From positions 992,001 to 1,056,000 of the forward strand of contig NZ_CP031747.1 in NCBI RefSeq assembly GCF_005311025.1: a DNA stretch of 64,000 nucleotides, in the 5' to 3' direction. This stretch comes from Alcaligenes faecalis (lineage in GTDB: Bacteria > Pseudomonadota > Gammaproteobacteria > Burkholderiales > Burkholderiaceae_B). Made by a program: the position numbers and the translations under genes. Below the pieces are notes generated by a model that made no database searches, was not told the DNA's origin, and saw nothing but the letters and a program-made list of their open reading frames with translations. This document shows, in pieces, positions 1 to 9,289 of this stretch; positions within the stretch are counted from its first letter, which is position 1, and the number at the start of each line of letters is the position of its first letter.

Positions 1-692
1 CTGCAGCCCCTGCATTCCTGTTCATCGTGCTGATTGTGTTGTTGCCCGGTCGCTTTATGGGTATTGATGGTTACGGTGCATTGCAGGCCGGGCAGATGAT
101 GGTTTGGCTGGCTGCGCCTTTGTTGATCGTGCCTTTTGTGGCGGCCTTGCTGACTCGCTGGCTATCGGCAGGCACCTTGTCCAGCCTGGGTTTGCTTCTG
201 GTGGCCGTGGGTTTGTGGACTCTGGCTGAAGGCTTTGAGGCAGGCGGTGGTCCAGCCCTGCATCTGCCTTTATTGCTGATCGGCATGGGTATCGGTTTGC
301 CCTGGGGCTTGATGGACGGGATGGCGGTCAGTGTGGTCAGCCCGGATCGGGTCGGAATGGCGACGGGTATCTTCAATACGGTGCGAATCTTTGCGGATGG
401 TGTGGCCATTGCCGTGGTCAGCGTGCTGTTGGCTACCTTGATTCAGCAGCACCTGAGTGTGGGCGGCACAGCGTTTACACAAGCCGCAGTTCTGGAAGCG
501 GCCAGTCGGGCGGCTTTGGGTGAATTGCAGTTGGCCGCGCAACAGCTGCCTGGTTTGGAAGCGCAATTGACTGCCAGTTATGCCGCTTCATTTTTGACGG
601 TGCTGCATGCGCTGGCAGGCCTGGCGGCCTTGATTGCCGGTCTGCTCTTTGTCTTGTTGCGACAGCCCAAGCACGCTTTGCAAACGGCCTAG
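1..692 (+). CDS. MFS transporter, DHA2 (EmrB/QacA)-like, C-terminal part
   Basis: The reading frame is open to the left edge of the window, so only the last roughly 230 residues are present. The product is an inner-membrane protein with about five hydrophobic segments and the Gly/Ala/Leu-rich texture of major facilitator proteins. The long loop before the last helix and the 'MGIGLPWGLMDG' segment resemble the C-terminal half of 14-helix drug:proton antiporters. Substrate cannot be told from this part. It converges on the acetyltransferase gene, with a long hairpin between them. The family call rests on general character and not on a diagnostic motif. Confidence 0.75.
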   Translation, partial: AAPAFLFIVLIVLLPGRFMGIDGYGALQAGQMMVWLAAPLLIVPFVAALLTRWLSAGTLSSLGLLLVAVGLWTLAEGFEAGGGPALHLPLLLIGMGIGLPWGLMDGMAVSVVSPDRVGMATGIFNTVRIFADGVAIAVVSVLLATLIQQHLSVGGTAFTQAAVLEAASRAALGELQLAAQQLPGLEAQLTASYAASFLTVLHALAGLAALIAGLLFVLLRQPKHALQTA

Positions 693-728
693 AAGACACC
701 GCGTGCGCTGCACGCGATGCCCAAGGTG

Positions 729-776
729 AACGGGCCCCAAACGCCTGGGACAGGTATCCAGGTTTTGGGGGCCGTT
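729..776. terminator. Long imperfect hairpin between convergent genes
   Basis: An inverted repeat of about 19-20 bp per arm (arms 729-748 and 758-776, loop of 9) is nearly perfect, beginning AACGGGCCCC on the left arm. It lies between the convergent MFS and GNAT genes. No T-run follows on either strand, so a bidirectional terminator is inferred from position only. Confidence 0.4.
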
Positions 777-819
777 CTACACCCAGAGCGGCGGCGTGGG
801 TGTGGGTTACGACAGGTGT

Positions 820-1374
820 TCAGGCCTGTTGTTTGGGCAAGGCCAGCCATTCCTGAGCTGTGATGCGGCTGATATGTTCAGTTCGGTAGTCCTGCAGGAA
901 CGGGTTGTACCTGTTTTCCTCGGTGTGATGATGGCGAAAGCCACACTTGGTTTGCGCAATCTGCGATTGGGCATTGTTGGCAAAGTAGCCGCACCACAGG
1001 GCCTTCAGCTTCAGCGTTTCAAAAGCGTGTCGCATCACTTCGCGCATGGCCTCGGGGATCAAGCCCTGGCCCCAGTAGGGGACGCCAATCCAATAGGCAA
1101 TTTCGCCTTCTTCTTCGCCGATCTCGAAGTTGCTGTTCTTGCCGATCAGGATGCCGATGCAACCGACAGCCCGGCCATTATCTTTGTGCTCGACGGCATA
1201 CACTTCAGGCATATTGAAAACTGTGCGGATAATTTCGGCACTTTCCTCAACGCTGGTATGCACCGGCCAACCTGCAATCGGGCCAACTCGCTCGTCTTTG
1301 GCGTATTCGTACAAGTCCTTGGCATCAGTGTCCTGCCAGGGGCGTAAAATAAGTCTTTCTGTTTGAAGTGTCAT
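820..1374 (-). CDS. GNAT-family N-acetyltransferase (RimJ/RimL type)
   Basis: This 184-residue protein has the organisation of the RimJ/RimL acetyltransferase branch. It opens with 'TERLILRPW', has the 'GEIAYWIGVPYWGQGLIPEA' acetyl-CoA region around residues 89-108, and ends with a 'KCGFRHHHTEENRY' segment typical of these enzymes. It would transfer acetyl from acetyl-CoA to an amino group. The substrate (a ribosomal protein N-terminus, an amino acid or a small molecule) cannot be deduced. The length is normal and it appears to be a single-gene unit, divergent from the AraC-type regulator. Confidence 0.85.
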   Translation of the reverse strand: MTLQTERLILRPWQDTDAKDLYEYAKDERVGPIAGWPVHTSVEESAEIIRTVFNMPEVYAVEHKDNGRAVGCIGILIGKNSNFEIGEEEGEIAYWIGVPYWGQGLIPEAMREVMRHAFETLKLKALWCGYFANNAQSQIAQTKCGFRHHHTEENRYNPFLQDYRTEHISRITAQEWLALPKQQA

Positions 1375-1506
1375 TTTCTTTACTCACCATTCAGCAGAAA
1401 ACAGAATAGAAGCTGGCTGGTTTGGCGAACAGAGCAGGACCTTGGTAGTTTCGGTACTTTTAGCAAGTCCTGTCGGTTGCCGGGTCATGAAGGGCAGAGG
1501 AACACC

Positions 1507-2367
1507 ATGCATCAGATTCCACAACTATTCAGTGCCAGAGATAGCTGGCTGACAGGCCAGACCACGCTGGCTGAAGGCGTGGGAATGCCTTTGTCTTTCG
1601 GTCATGCCTATATGGCCTTGATGATCTGCCTGTCGGGTCGTGCTTTGGTCAGCTTGAATTTCAAGGATCAGGTCGTACGGGCCCATGATGTGCTGGTGCT
1701 GGCCGAAGATACGATTACCTTGCTGAGACGGCGCTCACGCGGTTTCAAGGTGTTTTTTCTGTTGATGCCCAAGAACCTGGCGTCAGAAGTGGCCTATCAG
1801 CTGCCTAATTCCTTGTTCGTGTTCCTGCATGACAATCCGTTGTGTGTGCCTCCGCAGAGAGATCGAGCTTTACTGACGGCCTGGTTGCTGCAACTGCACG
1901 AGATTGTGCAGACCAGCACGCTGCATCAGCACATCATGCTGCGTAATCAGCTGCAGAATTTCTTTCTACATATTGCCGAGCAGATTCCGTCCGAGTATCA
2001 GGGCGGCCAGCCGTTCAGCCGTCAGGAAATGATCAGCTGGCGGTTTTGGGAACTGGTTGGCCAGCAATGCCGGCAGCACAGAGAGGTGAAGTTTTATGCC
2101 GATGCGCTCAACATCACCCCGTTTTATCTGTCCCAACTGAGCAAACAGTTTTTTAACGACAGTCCCAAGGTCTTGATCGACAGGCAAGTGGTTCTGGAGA
2201 TCAAGGCGTTGCTTTCCTACAGCCAGCTGGCGATCGGGCAGATTGCCGATCAGCTGAATTTTGAGGATCCCTCTTATCTGTGCCGGTACTTCAAGCGCCA
2301 CACAGGCTTGTCGTTGACCCGCTATCGCCAGCATGAGCAGGCTCGTTCCGGTGTGGTTGGCAAGTGA
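1507..2367 (+). CDS. AraC-family transcriptional regulator
   Basis: With the start at 1507 the protein has 286 residues. The frame is open further upstream to 1363, but 1507 has a purine-rich ribosome site (GCAGAGGA) just ahead and the extra residues look non-coding. The C-terminal third carries a double helix-turn-helix of AraC type: 'YADALNITPFYLSQLSKQFF' followed by 'IGQIADQLNFEDPSYLCRYF' and 'KRHTGLSLTRYR'. The N-terminal part resembles a cupin-like ligand or dimer domain without a recognisable ligand signature. The neighbours (GNAT gene divergent, hutC convergent) give no clear target. The family is certain, the role unknown. Confidence 0.88.
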   Translation: MHQIPQLFSARDSWLTGQTTLAEGVGMPLSFGHAYMALMICLSGRALVSLNFKDQVVRAHDVLVLAEDTITLLRRRSRGFKVFFLLMPKNLASEVAYQLPNSLFVFLHDNPLCVPPQRDRALLTAWLLQLHEIVQTSTLHQHIMLRNQLQNFFLHIAEQIPSEYQGGQPFSRQEMISWRFWELVGQQCRQHREVKFYADALNITPFYLSQLSKQFFNDSPKVLIDRQVVLEIKALLSYSQLAIGQIADQLNFEDPSYLCRYFKRHTGLSLTRYRQHEQARSGVVGK

Positions 2368-2500
2368 TCAGCTCAAGGGTTGGTCGTGCCAGGTCAATGC
2401 GACAAGAAAATGGCGATGGTGTATGACTCAGGAGGCAAGAAGTCTGTGCGCCTGATCGATGCGTTTGGGAGTCAAACTCTAGGCAGAGCAGATTTACGGC

Positions 2501-3232
2501 TCACATCTTGCCAGTGAATTTGTAGCGATCCCCTGGATGCCACAGTCTGGCGTGCGTTGTGAACTGCTCGCTGGAAAAAGTGCGGCGGTCCATCACCAGA
2601 CAGGGTTGCTGCTCTTTCATGTGCAGGGCCTGCGCGATTCCGGCGGGCGGCACCAGCACTTCAATGCTGTAAAAGCCGGTTGGCAAGGGGGCAACGCGCA
2701 CCAAGTACTCATTAGGCGTGATCTGGCTCCAGTCCTGCTCCATGTAATCCGGTGCCATTTGCGCGTCCACCAGACGATCTTCGTACTGGATAGGCAAGCC
2801 GTTTTCGGCATGAACAATAATGGAATGAAACAGCGCTGCGCCCGGTGCAATGCCATATAGCCGCGCTTGAGCCGGGCTGGCCTGCAGCCGCTCCATGCTC
2901 AGCACCTGACAGCTGTGTTGGTGGCCGCGCTCCCGTATGTCTTGCGCGATGCTGCGTATCTCGATCAGGGTGGACTGGAATTTGGGCTGCGCGACGTAGG
3001 TGCCCGAGCCTTTGATGCGGACCAGCAGCTCATCATTCGTCAACTCCCGCAGCGCGCGGTTGACCGTCATGCGCGACACGCCAAATTGTTCGCATAAAGC
3101 CAGTTCAGTGGGGATCAGATCACCTTCACGCCATTGGCCGGACTGGATTTTCTCCAGCACAAAATTCTTGATTTGCAGGTAGGCGGGCATGCTTGGTTCA
3201 GTTGACGAATGGCTCGTCTGGGGGACATCCAT
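2501..3232 (-). CDS. hutC: Histidine utilisation repressor HutC (GntR family)
   Basis: A 243-residue regulator with an N-terminal GntR winged helix ('GDLIPTELALCEQFGVSRMT', about residues 40-60) and a C-terminal UTRA ligand domain. HutC proteins repress hut genes and are released by urocanate. The start at 3232 is chosen because AGGAAA lies 9 bases upstream and the family normally begins shortly before 'PAYLQIKNFVLEKIQSG'; the frame continues upstream to 3352 but adds about 40 untypical residues. It is divergent from hutU, and operator-like sequences lie in the shared 289-base intergenic region. Autoregulation is therefore likely but inferred. Confidence 0.93.
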   Translation of the reverse strand: MDVPQTSHSSTEPSMPAYLQIKNFVLEKIQSGQWREGDLIPTELALCEQFGVSRMTVNRALRELTNDELLVRIKGSGTYVAQPKFQSTLIEIRSIAQDIRERGHQHSCQVLSMERLQASPAQARLYGIAPGAALFHSIIVHAENGLPIQYEDRLVDAQMAPDYMEQDWSQITPNEYLVRVAPLPTGFYSIEVLVPPAGIAQALHMKEQQPCLVMDRRTFSSEQFTTHARLWHPGDRYKFTGKM

Positions 3233-3367
3233 TTTTATGCTTTCCTGTAGGACGTGTTCACACTCAAAAGAGTCTCGCGCAGGCCAGATCTGAGGTCGTG
3301 CACCAGGCCGCGAGTGATGCCTTCCCATGCTCGCATTCACGGGCTTATGCAAGGCTCTTTTTTATAT

Positions 3368-3400
3368 GTATAGACAACTTGGAAAAATGACTATACATTG
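3368..3400. promoter_or_regulatory. Probable HutC operator pair upstream of hutUH
   Basis: TGTATAGACA at 3368-3377 and the oppositely oriented CTATACATTG at 3391-3400 both resemble halves or degenerate copies of the perfect dyad ATTGTATATACAAT found before hutD. GTATAGACAA also occurs exactly in the hutD control region. The sites lie between the divergent hutC and hutU genes. Assignment to HutC is inferred from position and shared sequence. Confidence 0.6.
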
Positions 3401-3521
3401 GCATGAGCTTACAAGAAAACCGTTGTTTTGTCGGCGCCAGAACCTGCCCTTCGGGTGTGGAAACAGCCTGCCAGATAGAACCAGCGCGTATCCAGAGACA
3501 CCTCAGATGGAGGACATCACC

Positions 3522-5237
3522 ATGCCTGATCATCACACTTTGGCGGCCAGCCACGATCCTCGCTTCGATCCTGCGCGGCAGATTCATGCCCCTACGGGTA
3601 CCCAGCTCAGCTGCAAGAACTGGGTGGCGGAAGCTGCGTACCGCATGATTCAGAACAACCTGGACCCGGCCGTGGCCGAGAACCCCCAGCATCTGGTGGT
3701 GTACGGCGGCATCGGGCGTGCAGCCCGGAACTGGGAATGCTATGACCAGATTCTGGCCAGCCTGCGCCAGTTGGAGGATGACCAGACCTTGCTGATTCAG
3801 TCCGGCAAGCCGGTGGGTGTCTTCCGTACTCATAGCGATGCGCCGCGTGTGCTGCTGGCCAACTCGAATCTGGTGCCCAAATGGGCTACCTGGGAGAAGT
3901 TTCACGAGCTGGATCAGGCCGGTTTGTTCATGTATGGGCAGATGACGGCGGGTAGCTGGATCTACATTGGTAGCCAGGGCATTGTGCAAGGTACGTACGA
4001 GACTTTTGCTGAAGCAGGTCGTCAGCATTTTGGTGGTTCGCTGGCCGGGCGCTGGATTCTGACTGCTGGTCTGGGCGGCATGGGCGGCGCACAGCCTTTG
4101 GCGGCGACCTTTGCCGGGGCGGTATCGCTGACGATTGAATGCAAGCAAAGCAGTATCGACTTCCGTTTGCAGACCCGTTATCTGGATAAACAGGCGCGGG
4201 ATCTGGATCATGCGCTGGAGTTGATTGCCCAACACACGGCCGCCAAGGAAGCGGTGTCGATTGGCTTGCTGGGTAATGCTGCCGATGTACTGCCTGAACT
4301 GGTGCGACGTGCCCAAGCGGGTGGTTTGAAACCTGATCTGGTGACGGACCAGACCTCTGCCCACGATCTGCTCAATGGCTATTTGCCGTCAGGCTGGACG
4401 GTGGAACAGTGGCAGGCGGCGCAGAAAGACCCGGCCCAACACGTCCGCATTCAACAAGCGGCTGCCAAGTCTTGCGCAGTTCATGTACAAGCCATGCTGG
4501 ATTTCCAGAAAATGGGTATTCCGGTTGTGGACTACGGCAATAACATTCGCCAAGTTGCGTTTGATGAAGGCGTGGCCAATGCCTTCGATTTCCCTGGCTT
4601 TGTGCCTGCCTACATTCGCCCCTTGTTTTGCGAGGGCAAAGGCCCGTTCCGTTGGGTGGCCTTGTCGGGCGACCCGGAGGACATCTACAAAACCGATCAA
4701 AAAATCAAAGAGCTGTTCCCTGACAATCAGCACGTGCATCGCTGGCTGGACATGGCGCAGGAACGCATTGCTTTCCAGGGCTTACCTTCACGAATTTGCT
4801 GGCTGGGACTGGGCGAGCGTCACCGCGCTGGTCTGGCCTTTAACGAAATGGTGCGTAAGGGCGAGCTGAAAGCGCCCATTGTGATTGGCCGCGACCACTT
4901 GGATACAGGCTCGGTGGCCAGCCCCAACCGCGAAACTGAAAGCATGCGTGATGGCACGGATGCCGTGTCGGACTGGCCTTTGTTGAATGCCTTGTTGAAT
5001 ACCGCCGGCGGGGCCAGCTGGGTTTCGCTGCACCACGGGGGCGGGGTGGGCATGGGCTACAGCCAGCATGCTGGCATGGTGATTGTGGCCGACGGTAGCG
5101 AGCAGGCTGCGGCCCGTCTGGAGCGGGTCTTGATTAACGATTGCGCCAGTGGTGTGATGCGTCATGCGGATGCCGGCTACGAGCTGGCGATTCAAACGGC
5201 CAAGAATTTCGGGCTGACATTGCCCATGATCAAGTAA
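3522..5237 (+). CDS. hutU: Urocanate hydratase (urocanase)
   Basis: A 571-residue cytosolic enzyme that converts urocanate and water to 4-imidazolone-5-propionate, the second step of histidine breakdown, using a tightly bound NAD+. The glycine-rich '[11 protein letters not shown]' segment around residues 183-193 fits the nucleotide-binding region. The conserved '[14 protein letters not shown]' block puts a cysteine at about residue 426, which probably corresponds to the reactive Cys410 described for the Pseudomonas enzyme. The start at 3522 follows GGAGG at -9; the frame stays open upstream to 3327 through the operator region, which is unlikely to be coding. It is followed after 18 bases by hutH. 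Confidence 0.97.
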   Translation: MPDHHTLAASHDPRFDPARQIHAPTGTQLSCKNWVAEAAYRMIQNNLDPAVAENPQHLVVYGGIGRAARNWECYDQILASLRQLEDDQTLLIQSGKPVGVFRTHSDAPRVLLANSNLVPKWATWEKFHELDQAGLFMYGQMTAGSWIYIGSQGIVQGTYETFAEAGRQHFGGSLAGRWILTAGLGGMGGAQPLAATFAGAVSLTIECKQSSIDFRLQTRYLDKQARDLDHALELIAQHTAAKEAVSIGLLGNAADVLPELVRRAQAGGLKPDLVTDQTSAHDLLNGYLPSGWTVEQWQAAQKDPAQHVRIQQAAAKSCAVHVQAMLDFQKMGIPVVDYGNNIRQVAFDEGVANAFDFPGFVPAYIRPLFCEGKGPFRWVALSGDPEDIYKTDQKIKELFPDNQHVHRWLDMAQERIAFQGLPSRICWLGLGERHRAGLAFNEMVRKGELKAPIVIGRDHLDTGSVASPNRETESMRDGTDAVSDWPLLNALLNTAGGASWVSLHHGGGVGMGYSQHAGMVIVADGSEQAAARLERVLINDCASGVMRHADAGYELAIQTAKNFGLTLPMIK

Positions 5238-5255
5238 GAAAAACAGGACAGATAA

Positions 5256-6791
5256 ATGAGCAAGAGTATCGAGCTTTCTCCCGGCGCACTGACTTTGGCA
5301 CAGCTGCGCCAAATCTGGCAGGAACCGACTGTTCTGACTCTGCCGCCAGAGGCGATCGGGGCCATGGATGCGTCCTCGGCCATTGTGGCCAAGATCATCC
5401 GTGAAGGTAATCCGGCTTATGGCATCAATACCGGCTTTGGCAAGCTGGCCCAGCAACGCATTCCCGACCACGATCTGGAGCAACTGCAAAAGAACCTGAT
5501 TCTGTCGCACTCCGTGGGAGTGGGCGAGCCGGTGTCCGATGCGGTTGCCCGCTTGATCATGGCCATGAAAATAGCTAGCTTGGCGCGCGGCTTTTCGGGC
5601 ATACGTTCGCATGTGGTCACGACCTTGCTGGATATTCTGAATGCAGGCGTGGTGCCTTTCATTCCGTCCAAGGGTTCCGTGGGCGCATCGGGTGATCTGG
5701 CGCCCTTGTCGCACATGACCTTGACGCTGATCGGGGAAGGACAGGCCAAGTGGCAGGGCGAATGGATGCCAGCCCAGCAGGCTTTGGCCAAGGCGGGTAT
5801 CACTCCCATTGTGCTGGCTGCCAAGGAAGGCTTGGCGCTGATCAATGGCACGCAAGTGTCTACGGCTCTGGCCCTGAACGGCCTGTTCCGCACCCAGATC
5901 TTGTTCCGTAATGCGATTCTGGCCGGTGCCTTGAGCGTGGACGCCGCCAAAGGCAGTGATGCGCCTTTTGATGCGCGCATCCATGAGGTGCGTGGACAGC
6001 CGGGGCAAATATATGCGGCTCGCCTGTACCGGGAGCTGCTGGCTGGCAGCCAGATTCGTCAGTCGCATCGCGACAATGACAACAAGGTGCAGGACCCCTA
6101 CAGCTTGCGCTGTCAGCCCCAGGTCATGGGTGCGATTCAGGATCTGATCACGCAGAACGAACGAAGCCTGCTGACGGAAGCCAATGCTGTTACGGATAAC
6201 CCGCTGGTGTTTCCCGGCAAGAATGGCGAGCCGGATCAGGTGATTTCCGGAGGCAACTTCCACGCCGAGCCGGTGGCGTTCGCCGCCGATGGCTTGGCTC
6301 TGGCGATTGCTGAAATTGGTGCCTTGGCAGAGCGTCGAGTCGCTTTGTTGATTGATGCCAGCATCTCTGGCTTGCCACCGTTCCTGGTGCCTTCTGCGGG
6401 TTTGAATTCGGGCTTCATGATTGCCCATGTGACCGCAGCGGCCCTGGCTTCGGAAAACAAGTCACTGGCACATCCTGCCAGTGTGGATAGCCTGCCTACT
6501 TCGGCTAATCAGGAAGACCACGTCAGCATGGCAACCTTTGCGGCGCGCCGTCTGGAAGACATGGCACAGAACACGGCTGCGATTGTGGCGATTGAATTGC
6601 TGTGCGCGGCACAAGGCATTGATTTCCATGCGCCCTTGCTGACTTCCGAGCGCTTGAAAAAGGTGCAAGACGCGATTCGCCAGGCCGTGCCTTTTTACGA
6701 TCAGGACCGTTACTTGGCTCCCGATATCGAGGCCCTGAAAGCCTTGGTGCTGGATGAGAGCCTGGCGGCGACGGCGGCTGATCTTTTTTAG
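5256..6791 (+). CDS. hutH: Histidine ammonia-lyase
   Basis: A 511-residue enzyme of the aromatic amino acid lyase family that removes ammonia from L-histidine to give urocanate. The Ala144-Ser145-Gly146 triad in '[15 protein letters not shown]' is the precursor of the MIO electrophile. Other family hallmarks are the early '[11 protein letters not shown]', '[14 protein letters not shown]' and 'QEDHVSM' blocks. The length matches the usual 505-515 residues. It is co-transcribed with hutU (18-base gap) and followed by an intrinsic terminator. The order U then H is common in proteobacterial hut operons. Confidence 0.97.
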   Translation: MSKSIELSPGALTLAQLRQIWQEPTVLTLPPEAIGAMDASSAIVAKIIREGNPAYGINTGFGKLAQQRIPDHDLEQLQKNLILSHSVGVGEPVSDAVARLIMAMKIASLARGFSGIRSHVVTTLLDILNAGVVPFIPSKGSVGASGDLAPLSHMTLTLIGEGQAKWQGEWMPAQQALAKAGITPIVLAAKEGLALINGTQVSTALALNGLFRTQILFRNAILAGALSVDAAKGSDAPFDARIHEVRGQPGQIYAARLYRELLAGSQIRQSHRDNDNKVQDPYSLRCQPQVMGAIQDLITQNERSLLTEANAVTDNPLVFPGKNGEPDQVISGGNFHAEPVAFAADGLALAIAEIGALAERRVALLIDASISGLPPFLVPSAGLNSGFMIAHVTAAALASENKSLAHPASVDSLPTSANQEDHVSMATFAARRLEDMAQNTAAIVAIELLCAAQGIDFHAPLLTSERLKKVQDAIRQAVPFYDQDRYLAPDIEALKALVLDESLAATAADLF

Positions 6792-6834
6792 TTTTCATGA
6801 AGTACTGCTGATTGTTTTTGTCTCCACGAACTTG

Positions 6835-6869
6835 TCCCTGGCATGGGTCCCCACGCCAGGGATTTTTTT
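6835..6869 (+). terminator. Rho-independent terminator of hutUH
   Basis: An 8-bp stem, TCCCTGGC paired with GCCAGGGA, with a 12-base loop is followed directly by seven T residues. It lies 43 bases after the hutH stop. Confidence 0.85.
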
Positions 6870-7155
6870 GCTTCACGGCGACCCAGCATTGCATTTCTCT
6901 GGACTACGCCCTGCTGACATAAGTCCACGGTGAACACGACGGCTGCTGCGTCCCCTACGTAGGCAGGCACGGTATCTGCTATCGAGCGACGGCCTGTATT
7001 GCCAACTGAGGCGTGCCAATCAAGATGGATATAAAGCTCACAAGTCACATGGCTGTGGCGATGTGCATGCGCTATGTTCACAAGGAGGATAAGCCCGCGT
7101 GGGATGGGCGAGCGGATGGCGAATTGGCTACTCCACGACGAGAGATTGATAAGTG
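6870..7155. other. Non-coding interval before the toxin-antitoxin pair
   Basis: About 290 bases lie between the hutH terminator and the operator of the toxin-antitoxin unit. Short open frames cross it on both strands, but none has a convincing ribosome site or resembles a known protein. I see no repeat, tRNA or att-like structure here. Confidence 0.5.
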
Positions 7156-7170
7156 TACCCGATACGGGTA
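7156..7170. promoter_or_regulatory. Palindromic operator of the toxin-antitoxin unit
   Basis: TACCCG-ATA-CGGGTA is a perfect 6-bp inverted repeat with a 3-base centre, ending 16 bases before the toxin start codon. Binding by the downstream helix-turn-helix antitoxin, giving autoregulation, is inferred from position. Confidence 0.65.
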
Positions 7171-7186
7171 TAGTTTGGAGGTCGAT

Positions 7187-7642
7187 ATGACGCGCGTTCT
7201 CAAGCGCAAAGACTTTGCGCGATGGCAGGCGGCCGAGAAGCTGCCTGATATTGCCTTGTGCAAGGCAGTTCAGGAGATGGAAAGCGGTCTGATCGATGTG
7301 GACTTGGGGGGCGCCTTATACAAGAAGCGGGTAGCTCGCCCTGGTGGTGGCAAAAGCGGCGGCTATCGCAGCTTGCTTTCGGCCAGAATAGGTAGCCGTT
7401 ATGTGTTCCTGCATGGGTTCTCCAAGAGCGACAAGGGGAACATCACGCCGGATGAGAAGAAAGCGCTGCAATTTGTAGGGAAGGTGTTCCTGGGCTTGTC
7501 GCCTGAAGCCTTGTTGAATGCATTGCAGGCTGACGTGTTATTGGAGGTGAATTGTGAGCAAGATCATCGAATCGCTACGCGGCGACCTGGCGGCGCTTCA
7601 GGAGGCAGGAGCGATCGGCAAGGTGACGATGCGCGAGTTTGA
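7187..7642 (+). CDS. RelE/HigB-type toxin
   Basis: The start at 7187 follows TTTGGAGG. The 151-residue product carries the block typical of one RelE/ParE toxin branch: 'DLGGALYKKRVARPGGGKSGGYRSL', then 'YVFLHGFSKSDKGNI' and 'DEKKALQFVGKVFLGL'. Related toxins are usually about 110-125 residues and act as ribosome-dependent mRNA interferases. Toxin before antitoxin is the HigBA arrangement. The gene runs 89 bases into the antitoxin gene, far more than usual, and the last 30 or so residues (Arg/Gly/Asp-rich) look like translation of the antitoxin DNA in another frame. The true C-terminus may have been altered by a small indel. The unit sits between convergent hut operons, suggesting acquisition. 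Confidence 0.82.
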   Translation: MTRVLKRKDFARWQAAEKLPDIALCKAVQEMESGLIDVDLGGALYKKRVARPGGGKSGGYRSLLSARIGSRYVFLHGFSKSDKGNITPDEKKALQFVGKVFLGLSPEALLNALQADVLLEVNCEQDHRIATRRPGGASGGRSDRQGDDARV

Positions 7643-7856
7643 CGCAATTTGTCCACCGCCAGTTCGGGAGTTCGATGCGGCCGACATCAAACGGCTGCGG
7701 GAAGGCTTGAAGTTCAGCCAGCCGGTATTTGCGCTTTATTTGCATACTACGGCATCGACCATACGCAAGTGGGAGCAAGGTGAAACCCATCCCACTGGCC
7801 CGGCACTCAAGCTGCTGAATATCATTGCCGACAAGGGCTTACAGGCCATCATTTGA
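7554..7856 (+). CDS. Helix-turn-helix antitoxin (HigA/NadS-like)
   Basis: A 100-residue protein starting with GTG, preceded by GGAGG at a 7-base spacing. The C-terminal half is a lambda-repressor-type helix-turn-helix ('LREGLKFSQPVFALYLHTT' then 'ASTIRKWEQGETHPTGPALK'). The N-terminal part ('CPPPVREFDAADI') is typical of antitoxins paired with this toxin branch. It should neutralise the upstream toxin and bind the TACCCG/CGGGTA palindrome. It ends 11 bases before the hutF stop codon on the other strand, with no recognisable terminator between. Confidence 0.85.
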   Translation: MSKIIESLRGDLAALQEAGAIGKVTMREFDAICPPPVREFDAADIKRLREGLKFSQPVFALYLHTTASTIRKWEQGETHPTGPALKLLNIIADKGLQAII

Positions 7857-7867
7857 TTTTTTTGTAC

Positions 7868-9289
7868 CTAAGCCTTGTTCAGTAGACTGCTCAATGTTTT
7901 TTTATAAGCCGCAAATGCCGCCTCTTCCTGATGATGATGGCCCTCTGTCACACAGGCCTTACCACTGACGAATACATCACGAATCGGGTTGGCGTGGGCG
8001 CGTTCGGAAAAGACCAGAGCCGACAGCCAATGCTGCTTATCCAGCCCCGCCAGACTGGGGTGCTCCAGGTCAATCACCATTAAATCTGCCTGATGACCGG
8101 GGCTTAGTTGCCCGCTGGCTCGACCGGACGCCTGTGCGCCACCACGTGCGCAGGTGTCAAACAAGTAGTCCGCGACGAAAGGTTGTTGGGACGAAGTCAG
8201 CACATTGCGTTGCTGGCTGGTCAATCGTTGACCATATTCCAGCAAGCGCAGTTCGGCGCGCCAGTCTACGCAGATATGGCTGTCTGAACCTAGGCCCATA
8301 CGTCCTTGCTCAGCCAGAAAGGCGGCAGCAGGGAACAGGCCATCACCCAGATTCGCCTCGGTGGTTGGACACAAACCTGCTACGGCACCGCTGCGGGCAA
8401 TTTGCTTGCGCTCCTGCTCGTCAATATGAGTGGCGTGGATCAGGCACCAGCGTTCGTCCACATTGAAGTTGTCATAGAGATAGGCCACCGGACTGCTGCC
8501 TTTGATGTCCCGGCAGGCCAGCACTTCGGCTATCTGCTCGGCAATGTGGATGTGAATCGGGTGGCGTGACGGCAGGCTGTGCAGGCCGTCGATCAAGGTA
8601 CTGATGGAGCCGACGTTGGCGGCGCGCAGGGAGTGGGGCGCAACACCGTAACGCCGGTCAGCATTCAAGGGGTGGCTGTTGTGCAGGGACTCCAGCAGGT
8701 ACAGCAACTGTGTAGGGCTATTCAGAAAGCGCTGTTGATCCTGACGCGGCGCCTTGCTGCCGAAATCGCTGTACTGGTACAGCACGGGCAGCATGGTAAT
8801 GGCCAGCCCGCTGGCGCTGGCCGCTTCCATGACGCCTTGGGCCAGCAGGCCTATGGGTGCGTAATGCTGACCGTCGCGCTGGTGATGCAGATAATGGAAC
8901 TCGCACACGCTGGTGTAGCCCGCTTTCAGCATCTGTATATAGAGCCATTGGGCAATGGCCTGCATGTGCTCGGGCTCCAGACGGGCAGCGAAGCGGTACA
9001 TCAGGTCGCGCCAGCTCCAGAAGCTGTCCTGGCCTTGCCCCCGGAATTCAGTCAGCCCGGCCATGGCACTTTGAAAAGCATGTGAATGCAGATTGGGCAT
9101 GCCCGGCAGTACGGCACCTTGCGCTGTGTGGACGGAACCCGCCGCGTCTATGGCCTGCTGACTGGCTTCGGGCAGAACGTCTGTCAGTGTGCCGTCCTGG
9201 TCCCAGCGCAGCAGTACATTCGCTTGCCACTGGCCGTCCAGATAGGCCCAAGGGGCCCAGAGCGCTTCATGTTTTCGGGGGATGCTCAT
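7868..9289 (-). CDS. hutF: Formimidoylglutamate deiminase HutF
   Basis: A 473-residue amidohydrolase-superfamily protein. The HxH metal motif is at His68/His70 in '[12 protein letters not shown]', and 'HIHIAEQ' and '[11 protein letters not shown]' supply further metal or catalytic residues. HutF deaminates N-formimidoyl-L-glutamate to N-formyl-L-glutamate, marking the five-step histidine pathway that avoids direct HutG formimidoylglutamase. The start overlaps the hutI stop by 4 bases, so translational coupling is likely. The N-formylglutamate amidohydrolase that completes the route is not in this window. Length is slightly above the usual 450-460. Confidence 0.93.
   Translation of the reverse strand: MSIPRKHEALWAPWAYLDGQWQANVLLRWDQDGTLTDVLPEASQQAIDAAGSVHTAQGAVLPGMPNLHSHAFQSAMAGLTEFRGQGQDSFWSWRDLMYRFAARLEPEHMQAIAQWLYIQMLKAGYTSVCEFHYLHHQRDGQHYAPIGLLAQGVMEAASASGLAITMLPVLYQYSDFGSKAPRQDQQRFLNSPTQLLYLLESLHNSHPLNADRRYGVAPHSLRAANVGSISTLIDGLHSLPSRHPIHIHIAEQIAEVLACRDIKGSSPVAYLYDNFNVDERWCLIHATHIDEQERKQIARSGAVAGLCPTTEANLGDGLFPAAAFLAEQGRMGLGSDSHICVDWRAELRLLEYGQRLTSQQRNVLTSSQQPFVADYLFDTCARGGAQASGRASGQLSPGHQADLMVIDLEHPSLAGLDKQHWLSALVFSERAHANPIRDVFVSGKACVTEGHHHQEEAAFAAYKKTLSSLLNKA

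Noticed and set aside
4788-6428. 546-codon open frame antisense to hutU and hutH
   Set aside because: It covers the reverse strand of two well-identified enzymes, is rich in Arg/Gln/His as expected from antisense of GC-rich genes, and resembles no family.
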